Assembly (NCBI RefSeq): GCF_001722335.1
Contig: NZ_MIHA01000008.1
Location: 124,001 to 188,000, forward strand
Origin: Mycolicibacterium flavescens
GTDB lineage: Bacteria > Actinomycetota > Actinomycetes > Mycobacteriales > Mycobacteriaceae
DNA length: 64,000 bases
Direction of reading: 5' to 3'
A model generated the notes under the pieces. That model did no database searches, was not told the origin of the DNA, and worked only from the letters and a program-made list of their open reading frames with translations. Below are positions 57,211 through 64,000 of the stretch, one piece after another. Each line of letters opens with the position of its first letter. The first letter of the stretch is position 1. Made by a program: the position numbers and the translations under genes.

Positions 57211-58707
57211 ATGCAGGACGCGACCACCATCTCGAGCGAGGAAGCCCCACCCGCCGCCACCCCCTCGAGCGTGGATCGCCGGCTGCTGATCGACGGTCGG
57301 TTGATCGAGACCGCTCGCACGTTCCCGTCGCGCAACCCCGCCACCGGCGAGGTGCTCGGGTACGCGCCCGACGCGACGGTCGATGATGCGCTCGCGGCGG
57401 TGGCCGCCGCCCGCCGGGCGTTCGACGAGACCGATTGGTCGACCAACTCCGAGCTGCGAATCCGCTGCCTCGAACAGTTCCACCGCGCGCTCGTCGAGCA
57501 CCGCGACGAACTGGCCGCCCTGACCATCGCCGAAGTCGGCGCCACCGAGGCGCTCTGCCAGGGCGCCCAACTCGACCAGCCGATCGAGATCGTGCGCTAC
57601 TACGCCGAACTGCTGAAGACCTATCCGATGACCGAAGACCTCGGCAACATCGAGAGCCGCGGGATGCAGCACCACCGCTGGGTGGAGAAAGAGGCCGGCG
57701 GGGTGGTCGCGGCGATCATCGCCTACAACTACCCCAACCAGTTGGCGCTGGCGAAGCTGGCGCCCGCACTGGCGGCCGGATGCACGGTGATCCTCAAGTC
57801 CGCGCCCGACACCCCGCTGATCACGCTCGCGATCGGGGAGCTGATCGCCAACCACACCGACATCCCGGCGGGGGTGGTCAACGTGCTCAGCGGCGCCGAC
57901 CCGGAAGTGGGCGCCGCGCTGACCACCAGCGCCGACGTCGACATGGTGACGTTCACCGGGTCCACGCCGACCGGCAGGCGGATCATGGCCGCGGCCAGCG
58001 AGACCCTCAAGAAGGTCTTCCTGGAACTGGGCGGCAAGTCCGCGGCGATCGTGCTCGACGACGCCGACTTCAACATGGCCGCGCTGTTCAGCGCGTTCTC
58101 CATGGTCACCCACGCCGGCCAGGGTTGTGCGCTGACGTCACGGCTGCTGGTCCCGCGCAGCCACCACGACCAGATCGTCGAACTGGTCAAGAACAACTTC
58201 GGCCTTGTGCGCTACGGCGACCCCGCCGACCCCGGCACCTACATGGGTCCGCTGATCAGCGACAAGCAGCGCGACAAGGTCGACGGCATGGTCAAGCGCG
58301 CGGTCGAGGCGGGGGCCACCCTGGTCACCGGCGGCGAGAAGGTCGACCCCGGCTACTTCTATACGCCGACCCTGCTGACCGACGTCGACCCCGACAGCGA
58401 GATCGCCCAGGAAGAGGTGTTCGGGCCGGTGCTGGTCGTGATCGCCTACGACGATGACGACGACGCGGTGCGGATCGCCAACAACTCGATCTACGGCCTG
58501 TCCGGCGCAGTGTTCGGCAGCCAGGACCGCGCGCTGGCGGTCGCGCGGCGCATCCGCACCGGCACCTTCTCGATCAACGGCGGCAACTACTTCAGCCCCG
58601 ACAGTCCGTTCGGCGGTTACAAGCAGTCCGGCATCGGCCGGGAGATGGGGATCGCGGGGCTCGAGGAGTTCCTGGAGTCGAAAACCTTTGCAACGGTGGT
58701 GAGCTGA
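57211..58707 (+). CDS. aldehyde dehydrogenase
   Basis: 498 residues. IIAYNYPNQLALAKLAPALAAG, FTGSTPTGRRI, LELGGKSAAIV (Glu), HAGQGCALTSRL (Cys), QEEVFGPVLVV. ATG 57211 follows GAGGAGG at 5 nt; the longer frame upstream crosses the promoter. First gene of the operon leading into the mce genes. Its stop overlaps the CoA-transferase start. Confidence 0.94.
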   Translation: MQDATTISSEEAPPAATPSSVDRRLLIDGRLIETARTFPSRNPATGEVLGYAPDATVDDALAAVAAARRAFDETDWSTNSELRIRCLEQFHRALVEHRDELAALTIAEVGATEALCQGAQLDQPIEIVRYYAELLKTYPMTEDLGNIESRGMQHHRWVEKEAGGVVAAIIAYNYPNQLALAKLAPALAAGCTVILKSAPDTPLITLAIGELIANHTDIPAGVVNVLSGADPEVGAALTTSADVDMVTFTGSTPTGRRIMAAASETLKKVFLELGGKSAAIVLDDADFNMAALFSAFSMVTHAGQGCALTSRLLVPRSHHDQIVELVKNNFGLVRYGDPADPGTYMGPLISDKQRDKVDGMVKRAVEAGATLVTGGEKVDPGYFYTPTLLTDVDPDSEIAQEEVFGPVLVVIAYDDDDDAVRIANNSIYGLSGAVFGSQDRALAVARRIRTGTFSINGGNYFSPDSPFGGYKQSGIGREMGIAGLEEFLESKTFATVVS

Positions 58708-59915
58708 TGAGTGGTCCGTTGGACGGCATCCGCGTCCTCGAGGTGGCGATGTACGGCTTCGTGCCGTCGGCCGGTGCGGTGTTGCGCGAGTGGGGCGCCG
58801 ACGTCATCAAGGTCGAACACGCGGTGACCGGCGACCCGCAGCGCGGGTTGCGCCAGACCGGGTTGCTGCGCGTCGAGGGCGACCCGAACCCGAACATCGA
58901 ACACGCCAACCGGGGCAAACGCAGCATCGGCCTGGACATGTCGGTGCCCGAGGGGCGCGAGATACTGATGGTGTTGGCAAAAAAGGCCGACGTGTTCCTG
59001 ACCAGCTTCCTGCCCGGACACCGGCAGCGGTTCGGCATCGACGTCGACGACATCCGCGCGGTGAACCCGAACATCATCTACGCCAGGGGCAGCGCCCTGG
59101 GCCCCCGCGGCGAGGAGTCGGTCAAGGGCGGTTACGACATGACCGCGTTCTGGTGCCGGGCCGGCACCGCGGCGACGATCACGCCGCCGGGCACCCCGGG
59201 CATGGTCGGCCCGCCCGGACCGGCCTACGGCGACACCATCTCCGGCACCAACCTCGCCGGCGGCATCGCGGCCGCGCTGCTGAAACGGGAGCGCACCGGC
59301 GAGGCGTCGGTGGTCGACGTCTCGCTGCTCGGCAGCGGATTGTGGTCGCTCGGTCACACGGTGGCGCTGACCAAGCACCTGGGTCAGCGGATGGAGGCGT
59401 TCCCGCCGGGTGTGCACGGATCGCCGATCAACCCGCTCGTCGGGCTGTATCCGACCGCCGACGACCGCTACATCTCGTTCGTGATGATGCAGCCGACCAA
59501 GTTCTGGGCCGACGTGTGCCAGCACATGGGACTCGACGAACTCGTCGACGACCCGCGGTTCGCGACCGCTGAGTCGATCGCCGAGAACACCGAGACGGCC
59601 GCGGAGATCCTCAAGGAGACCATGGCCAAGCGTCCGCTCGCCGAGTGGAGCGAACGGTTCGCGACGCTGCTGGGCCCGTGGGCGCCGGTGCAGGACACGC
59701 TGCAGGCGGCCGAGGACGCCCAGATCCGGGCCAACGAGTACCTCGTGCAGGCCGGTGAACTCGAACTGGTCGCGAATCCGGTGCAGTTCGACGTCAGCGC
59801 GCCGCAAACCGGTCCGGCCCCCGGGTTTGCCGAGCAAACTGACGAAATCCTGACCGAACTCGGCTTGGATTGGGACCGCATCATCGAGCTCAAGACGGCC
59901 GGCGCCGTCACCTGA
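58707..59915 (+). CDS. CaiB/BaiF (family III) CoA transferase
   Basis: 402 residues. GIRVLEVAMYGFVPSAGAVLREWGADVIKVE at the N-terminus and NRGKRSIGLDMSVPEGREIL are family III signatures; KGGYDMTAFWCRAG and LNPLVGLYPTADDRYI-like segments follow. It transfers CoA between carboxylic acids, so it could activate the acid made by the aldehyde dehydrogenase upstream. Confidence 0.93.
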   Translation: MSGPLDGIRVLEVAMYGFVPSAGAVLREWGADVIKVEHAVTGDPQRGLRQTGLLRVEGDPNPNIEHANRGKRSIGLDMSVPEGREILMVLAKKADVFLTSFLPGHRQRFGIDVDDIRAVNPNIIYARGSALGPRGEESVKGGYDMTAFWCRAGTAATITPPGTPGMVGPPGPAYGDTISGTNLAGGIAAALLKRERTGEASVVDVSLLGSGLWSLGHTVALTKHLGQRMEAFPPGVHGSPINPLVGLYPTADDRYISFVMMQPTKFWADVCQHMGLDELVDDPRFATAESIAENTETAAEILKETMAKRPLAEWSERFATLLGPWAPVQDTLQAAEDAQIRANEYLVQAGELELVANPVQFDVSAPQTGPAPGFAEQTDEILTELGLDWDRIIELKTAGAVT

Positions 59916-59932
59916 TTCGGAGAAGAATCCCC

Positions 59933-61108
59933 ATGCCCTACGTCGCATCGATCGGCACGTACCTGCCGTGCTGGGGTGCGCCCCGGCATCGCGTGCCGGG
60001 TGACGACGAGGACGCGATCACGCTCGCGGTCGAAGCCGGCCGTGCCGCGCTGGTCGCCAGCGGGGCGGTGGAACGGGTGGTCCTGGTCAGCCGCGACCTG
60101 CCGCTGCTCGACAGCAGCAACGCCGCGGTGCTGCTGGCCGGCCTGGGACTCGACCCGGAACTGGAGGTCGACGAGCGGCTCGGCGGTGCGCCCGCCACGC
60201 TGGACGCGGTCAGCTCGGCGCGTCCGCGGACCCTGATCATCGGGACCGATCTCGACCCGGCTGGGGCGGCGGCGATCCTGACCGCCGAACGCGGGCTGCA
60301 GGTCCGCACCGCCGCGCGGGTGGCACGCAGCCTGCCGGTGCGGACCCGCAAATCGACCGGCGACGTGCATGACTACGGCGACCCGCGGCTGCTGCACGAG
60401 CGCGGGCTGATCGCCTCGCTGGAGGCGGCGTGGCTGGACACCCCGGTGGCGGTGGCCGGCGTCGACCACGCGCGCGCCGCCGAACTCACGATCGGCGATC
60501 CGCCGGCGCTGCCGACCACCGGTGCGAGCTCGAGTCTGTTCGCGCTGGCCGGGATGGCCGAGCGGCAGACGACGGGTCCGCTGGTGGCGGTCGAACAGGC
60601 CAGCCTGTCCGGGCTCAGCGTCACCGGCGGGACGGCCGAGCTGCACCGGCGCGAGCCCGCCGCCCGGCCGCAGCCGCGGGGCGACTACGTGGCCGACGCC
60701 GAGATCCCGATCTCGCTGGCCGCCTACGAGCGGGCGTTCGAGGCGAAAGTGCGTTGGGAGGCCGGACGATTCGCCGACTCCGGGGACCTGGACTTCCCGC
60801 CGCGCTACCGCCTCGCCGACAACGGCGCACTGTCCACCTGCTACGAACTGATCCCCCTGCCGCGCACCGCAACCGTCTACACCGAGACGACGGTGCACAT
60901 GCCGGTGCCCGGTCTGCGCACCCCGTACTCACTGGTGATCGTCGAACTCGACGGTGTGGGCGTGCGCGCGCTGGTCAAGGTGACCGGCGCGGAGCCGGGC
61001 AGCGTCGACATCGGCACCAGGGGCCGACTGGCCCTACGGCGGGTCGCGGTGCGCTCCGGGGTTCCGGACTACGGCTACATGTTCGAACCCGAGACGGTGG
61101 CCGCGTGA
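59933..61108 (+). CDS. HMG-CoA-synthase-like/OB-fold (DUF35-type) protein
   Basis: 391 residues. The N-terminal part (YVASIGTYLPCWGAPRHRVPGDDEDAITLAVEAGRAAL) resembles a degenerate thiolase-superfamily domain. The C-terminal 130 residues form an OB-fold (RYRLADNGALSTCYELIP ... VYTETTVHMPVPG ... ALVKVTG), but the four zinc-ribbon cysteines of typical DUF35 proteins are absent. Its stop overlaps the thiolase start by 4 nt; DUF35-thiolase pairs usually form one complex. Confidence 0.8.
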   Translation: MPYVASIGTYLPCWGAPRHRVPGDDEDAITLAVEAGRAALVASGAVERVVLVSRDLPLLDSSNAAVLLAGLGLDPELEVDERLGGAPATLDAVSSARPRTLIIGTDLDPAGAAAILTAERGLQVRTAARVARSLPVRTRKSTGDVHDYGDPRLLHERGLIASLEAAWLDTPVAVAGVDHARAAELTIGDPPALPTTGASSSLFALAGMAERQTTGPLVAVEQASLSGLSVTGGTAELHRREPAARPQPRGDYVADAEIPISLAAYERAFEAKVRWEAGRFADSGDLDFPPRYRLADNGALSTCYELIPLPRTATVYTETTVHMPVPGLRTPYSLVIVELDGVGVRALVKVTGAEPGSVDIGTRGRLALRRVAVRSGVPDYGYMFEPETVAA

Positions 61109-62274
61109 GACGCGTCGCCGTCGTCGGCGCCGGGATGACTGCGTTCGGGGAACATTTCGCGCTCGGCCTCAAAGACCTGTTGCCGATCGCGTTCTCCGAA
61201 TGCGCGGCCAGCGTGGACAAGGGGCTGCTCAAAACCGATCTGCAGGCCGCCTGGTTTGGTGCGATGGGCACCGCCGACGGATTCCCGGCCGGCATCCTCG
61301 CCGACTCGCTGGGCCTGCCCGACCTTCCCGTGACACGGGTCGAGAACTCGTGTGCCACAGGCAACGACGCGATCCGCAATGCCCTGTTCGGGGTGGCCTC
61401 CGGCGCGTTCGACGTCGCACTGGTGGTGGGCGCCGACAAGCTGCGGGACACCACGTCGCGCAACATGCTGTGGGAGTGGGAGGCGATGGCCCGCGACATG
61501 GCCTGGGACTACCCGCTGGGGGTGGTTTCACCGGCCGGATTCGCCTTGCATGTGCGGCGGTACCTGCACGAATCGCCCGCTACCCGTGAGCACCTTGCGA
61601 TGATCGCGGTCAAAAACCACCGGCACGGCGTGAACAATCCCAAAGCCCGCTTGCGCTTCGAGATCACGGTCGAACAGGCCCTCGCGGCGCCGATCGTGGT
61701 CACCCCGTTCGGGCTTTACGACTGCGCGCCCCAGAGCGACGGGGCCGCCGCGTTGGTGCTGGCCGCCGAAGACGCCGTCGACCGGTTCACCGACCGGCCG
61801 GTCTGGATCCGCGGTGTGGGTCTGGGCCTGGACTCGGTGATGCATCAGCACAAGGCCGACATGACGACGATGCCGGCCACGACGCGCGCCGCCAAGCAGG
61901 CCTTCGCGATGGCCGGAATGACGCCGTCGGACGTCGATGTCGCCGAAGTTCACGATTTCTTCACAGGCATCGAGTTGATCAGTTATGAAGATCTCGGATT
62001 CGCCGAGCGGTTCGGGGGCCACAAACTCGTCGAAGCGGAAGTCACGACTATCGGCGGGGGGCTGCCCGTGAACCCGAGTGGCGGTTTGAAGGCCAAGGGG
62101 CATCCGCCGGGCGCCACCGGCGTCGCACAATGCGTCGAACTGTTCGCCCAACTGCGCGGTGAAGCCGTCAACCAGGTGGACGGCGCGCGGATTGGCCTGG
62201 CGCACAATATCGGAGGACCGACAGCAGTGTCGGCAGTCACCATCCTGGAGGGAGTCGGCAATGGCGCAAGCTAG
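61105..62274 (+). CDS. thiolase family protein
   Basis: 389 residues from GTG 61105. VAVVGAGMTAFGEHF, active Cys in VENSCATGNDAI around residue 89, HDFFTGIELI, and GGLKAKGHPPGATG with the catalytic His. Unlike the fused Ltp2-like protein at 36006 the Cys is kept, so it can act as a true thiolase. Partner of the OB-fold protein. It overlaps yrbE by 14 nt, joining catabolism and transport genes. Confidence 0.92.
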   Translation: MRRVAVVGAGMTAFGEHFALGLKDLLPIAFSECAASVDKGLLKTDLQAAWFGAMGTADGFPAGILADSLGLPDLPVTRVENSCATGNDAIRNALFGVASGAFDVALVVGADKLRDTTSRNMLWEWEAMARDMAWDYPLGVVSPAGFALHVRRYLHESPATREHLAMIAVKNHRHGVNNPKARLRFEITVEQALAAPIVVTPFGLYDCAPQSDGAAALVLAAEDAVDRFTDRPVWIRGVGLGLDSVMHQHKADMTTMPATTRAAKQAFAMAGMTPSDVDVAEVHDFFTGIELISYEDLGFAERFGGHKLVEAEVTTIGGGLPVNPSGGLKAKGHPPGATGVAQCVELFAQLRGEAVNQVDGARIGLAHNIGGPTAVSAVTILEGVGNGAS

Positions 62275-63073
62275 CGGACCGGAGCGGTGGTCGGCTGGGC
62301 TTCCGCCGTTGCGGAATCTGGCGGGTCCGATGCAGGCGGTCGGGGCGTTGTTCGCGATGTCTGCTGATGCGGTGCGGTATGTGTTCGTGCGCCCGTTTCA
62401 GTGGCGGGAGTTCTTGGAGCAGTGCTGGTTCATTGCTCGGGTGTCGTTGGCGCCGACGTTGTTGGTGGCGATCCCGTTCACGGTGTTGGTGTCGTTCACG
62501 CTCAATATCTTGTTGCGGGAGTTGGGTGCTGCGGATCTGTCGGGGGCGGGGGCGGCGTTTGGTGCGGTCACCCAGGTGGGTCCGATCGTGACGGTGTTGA
62601 TCGTGGCCGGGGCTGGGGCGACGGCGATGTGTGCGGATCTGGGGTCGCGCACGATCCGTGAGGAGATCGACGCGATGGAGGTGCTGGGGATCAACCCGGT
62701 GCAGCGGTTGGTGACCCCGCGGATGTTGGCCTCGGGTCTGGTGGCGTTGTTGCTCAACAGTTTGGTGGTGATCATCGGGATTTTGGGTGGTTATACGTTT
62801 TCGGTGTTCATTCAGGATGTGAATCCGGGGGCGTTCGCGGCGGGGATCACGTTGTTGACCGGGGTGCCCGAGGTGGTGATCTCGTGTGTGAAGGCGGCGT
62901 TGTTCGGGTTGATCGCGGGGTTGGTGGCCTGTTTTCGGGGGTTGACGATTTCTGGTGGTGGGGCCAAGGCGGTGGGTAACGCGGTCAACGAGACGGTGGT
63001 GTACGCGTTCATGGCGTTGTTCGTGATCAACGTGGTCGTCACCGCGATCGGTATCCGGATGACGGCGGGATAA
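62261..63073 (+). CDS. YrbE family (MlaE-like) ABC transporter permease A
   Basis: 270 residues. Five to six hydrophobic helices (LAPTLLVAIPFTVLVSFTLNILL; GLVALLLNSLVVIIGILGG; FVINVVVTAIGI) and the MlaE signature GAGATAMCADLGSRTIREEIDAMEVLGINP. Start ATG 62261 with GGAGGGA upstream. It forms with the next gene the permease of an Mce lipid importer. Codon use is odd: 24 of 32 Leu codons are TTG by my count. Confidence 0.93.
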   Translation: MAQASGPERWSAGLPPLRNLAGPMQAVGALFAMSADAVRYVFVRPFQWREFLEQCWFIARVSLAPTLLVAIPFTVLVSFTLNILLRELGAADLSGAGAAFGAVTQVGPIVTVLIVAGAGATAMCADLGSRTIREEIDAMEVLGINPVQRLVTPRMLASGLVALLLNSLVVIIGILGGYTFSVFIQDVNPGAFAAGITLLTGVPEVVISCVKAALFGLIAGLVACFRGLTISGGGAKAVGNAVNETVVYAFMALFVINVVVTAIGIRMTAG

Positions 63074-63085
63074 CGGGGAGCGACC

Positions 63086-63943
63086 ATGGGAACTCTGGCA
63101 GTCCTGCGCAGCACCTACCCGCGGTTGACGCGGGGTGCACGCCGACCGGTCGATCTGCTCAGCCGGATCGGCGACCACATGCTGTTCTACCTGCGGGCGT
63201 TGGCGGGGGTGCCGCATGCGGCGATGCATTTCCGCAAGGAGATCGTGCGGTTGATCGCCGAGATCTCCATGGGTGCGGGCACGTTGGCGATGATCGGTGG
63301 CACGGTCGCGATCGTCGGGTTCTTGACGTTGGCGGCCGGTGGCACGTTGGCGGTGCAGGGGTATTCGTCGCTCGGTGACATCGGGATCGAGGCGCTGACC
63401 GGGTTTTTGGCGGCGTTCATCAACGTGCGGATCGCCGCGCCGGTGGTGGCCGGGATCGGGTTGGCCGCGACCTTCGGTGCCGGGGTGACCGCGCAGCTGG
63501 GCGCGATGCGCATCAACGAGGAGATCGACGCGCTGGAATCCATGGCGATTAGGCCGGTGGAGTATCTGGTGTCCACGCGCATCGTGGCCGGGATGGTGGC
63601 GATCACCCCGCTGTATTCGATCGCGGTGATCTTGTCGTTCGTGGCGTCGCAGTTCACCACGGTGGTGTTGTTCGGCCAATCCGGTGGCCTGTATGACCAC
63701 TACTTCGACACCTTCTTGAACCCGATCGACCTGTTGTGGTCGTTCCTGCAGGCGGTGCTGATGGCGATCACGATCCTGTTGATCCACACCTACTTCGGCT
63801 ACTTCGCCTCCGGCGGACCGTCCGGGGTCGGGGTCGCGGTCGGCAACGCGGTGCGCACCTCCCTGGTCGTCGTCGTGTCGGTCACCCTGCTGGTGTCACT
63901 GTCGATCTACGGCTCCAACGGCAACTTCAACCTCTCGGGATAA
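63086..63943 (+). CDS. YrbE family (MlaE-like) ABC transporter permease B
   Basis: 285 residues. MlaE signature GLAATFGAGVTAQLGAMRINEEIDALESMAIRPVEY and membrane helices including LAMIGGTVAIVGFLTLAAGG and a C-terminal LVVVVSVTLLVSLSIYG. Second permease; 12 bp after the first. TTG-rich in its middle, less so toward the end. Confidence 0.93.
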   Translation: MGTLAVLRSTYPRLTRGARRPVDLLSRIGDHMLFYLRALAGVPHAAMHFRKEIVRLIAEISMGAGTLAMIGGTVAIVGFLTLAAGGTLAVQGYSSLGDIGIEALTGFLAAFINVRIAAPVVAGIGLAATFGAGVTAQLGAMRINEEIDALESMAIRPVEYLVSTRIVAGMVAITPLYSIAVILSFVASQFTTVVLFGQSGGLYDHYFDTFLNPIDLLWSFLQAVLMAITILLIHTYFGYFASGGPSGVGVAVGNAVRTSLVVVVSVTLLVSLSIYGSNGNFNLSG

Positions 63944-63949
63944 GGGCGC

Positions 63950-64000
63950 ATGAACAGCAATGTGGTTCGCCCCTTGACGGGTCTGGGCCTGGTGGTGACC
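63950..64000 (+). CDS. start of probable Mce family protein (3' end outside window)
   Basis: 17 codons from ATG 63950: MNSNVVRPLTGLGLVVT, the beginning of a hydrophobic N-terminal anchor. The position after yrbE-B is that of the first mce gene in mycobacterial mce operons. Family assigned by position only. Confidence 0.6.
   Translation, partial: MNSNVVRPLTGLGLVVT

Noticed and set aside
62237..63787. Over 500-codon antisense open frame across both yrbE genes
   Set aside because: Composition is extreme (His, Arg, Gln, Asp runs), a by-product of GC skew and TTG-rich codons; YrbE proteins are unambiguous on the other strand.
62261..64000. Assigning the mce operon to mce4 or mce3
   Set aside because: Only the permeases and 17 codons of the next gene are visible; upstream neighbours do not match the order I know for mce4.

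Overview
The window is high-GC actinobacterial DNA that reads as a Mycobacterium or Mycolicibacterium chromosome. The gene families point the same way: three luciferase-like (F420-type) oxidoreductases, a mycofactocin-type SDR, P450s paired with small CxxXxxC...CP ferredoxins, a DUF35/Ltp2-type protein, and YrbE permeases heading an mce operon. Almost everything is catabolic (acyl-CoA, ring or terpenoid/steroid-like chemistry). I found 66 apparently intact or window-truncated protein genes plus one further partial gene and one gene remnant, and no tRNA, rRNA, CRISPR array or transposase. No gene-free stretch exceeds 300 bp. The largest gaps are 11369-11661 (gene remnant and promoter), 56949-57210 and 43487-43731 (divergent promoters with palindromes).

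Layout. 1-13 kb: an acyl-CoA dehydrogenase (ACAD, truncated by the window edge), then small regulator-centred units: TetR with a P450 and an LLM oxidoreductase; TetR with a hypothetical; a reverse operon of ACAD, phosphotransferase-like protein and quinone oxidoreductase next to its own TetR; an SDR; an LLM oxidoreductase; a remnant; and a stand-alone ACAD. 12.9-17.3 kb: AveC-like membrane protein, MoxR/CbbQ ATPase and VWA protein, divergent from a TetR. 17.4-27.9 kb: aldehyde dehydrogenase, two paralogous Rieske oxygenase alpha subunits each followed by the same kind of small acidic protein, an amidohydrolase, MarR, a DapB-like reductase, a KshB-like reductase, an SDR and a TauD-type dioxygenase. 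28-29.8 kb: P450, ferredoxin, DUF1330-like protein. 29.9-39.3 kb (reverse): NuoF-like flavoprotein, ferredoxin, DUF35-Ltp2 fusion, hydrolase, two HIBADH-like dehydrogenases, P450, ferredoxin, P450, hydrolase. 39.8-43.5 kb (reverse): two amidohydrolases, Rieske ferredoxin, alpha/beta hydrolase. 43.7-53.1 kb (forward): ACAD pair, enoyl-CoA hydratase, ACAD, SDR, LLM, sulfotransferase-like protein, TIM-barrel protein, DUF protein. 53.2-57 kb (reverse): secreted protein, P450, ferredoxin, mycofactocin-type SDR, SDR. 57.2-64 kb (forward): aldehyde dehydrogenase, CoA transferase, OB-fold protein, thiolase, two YrbE permeases and the start of a probable Mce protein.

How the parts may work together (inference). 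Oxygenases (Rieske, P450) and hydrolases would functionalise and open a bulky substrate. Aldehyde dehydrogenases, CoA transferase, ACADs, hydratase and thiolase/aldolase would shorten it as CoA esters, and the YrbE/Mce transporter could import it. The NuoF-like protein and the small ferredoxins could carry electrons to the P450s. Promoter palindromes tie distant units together: GAGAA-N5-TTCTC stands before four operons between 28 and 57 kb, and CAAGTACTTG stands before three genes between 11 and 24 kb. Repeat families are also visible: a 60-bp hairpin in four convergent junctions, a 48-bp hairpin pair flanking TetR-P450, a 32-bp tandem repeat and a GGAGCGNAGCG mini-repeat close to start codons.
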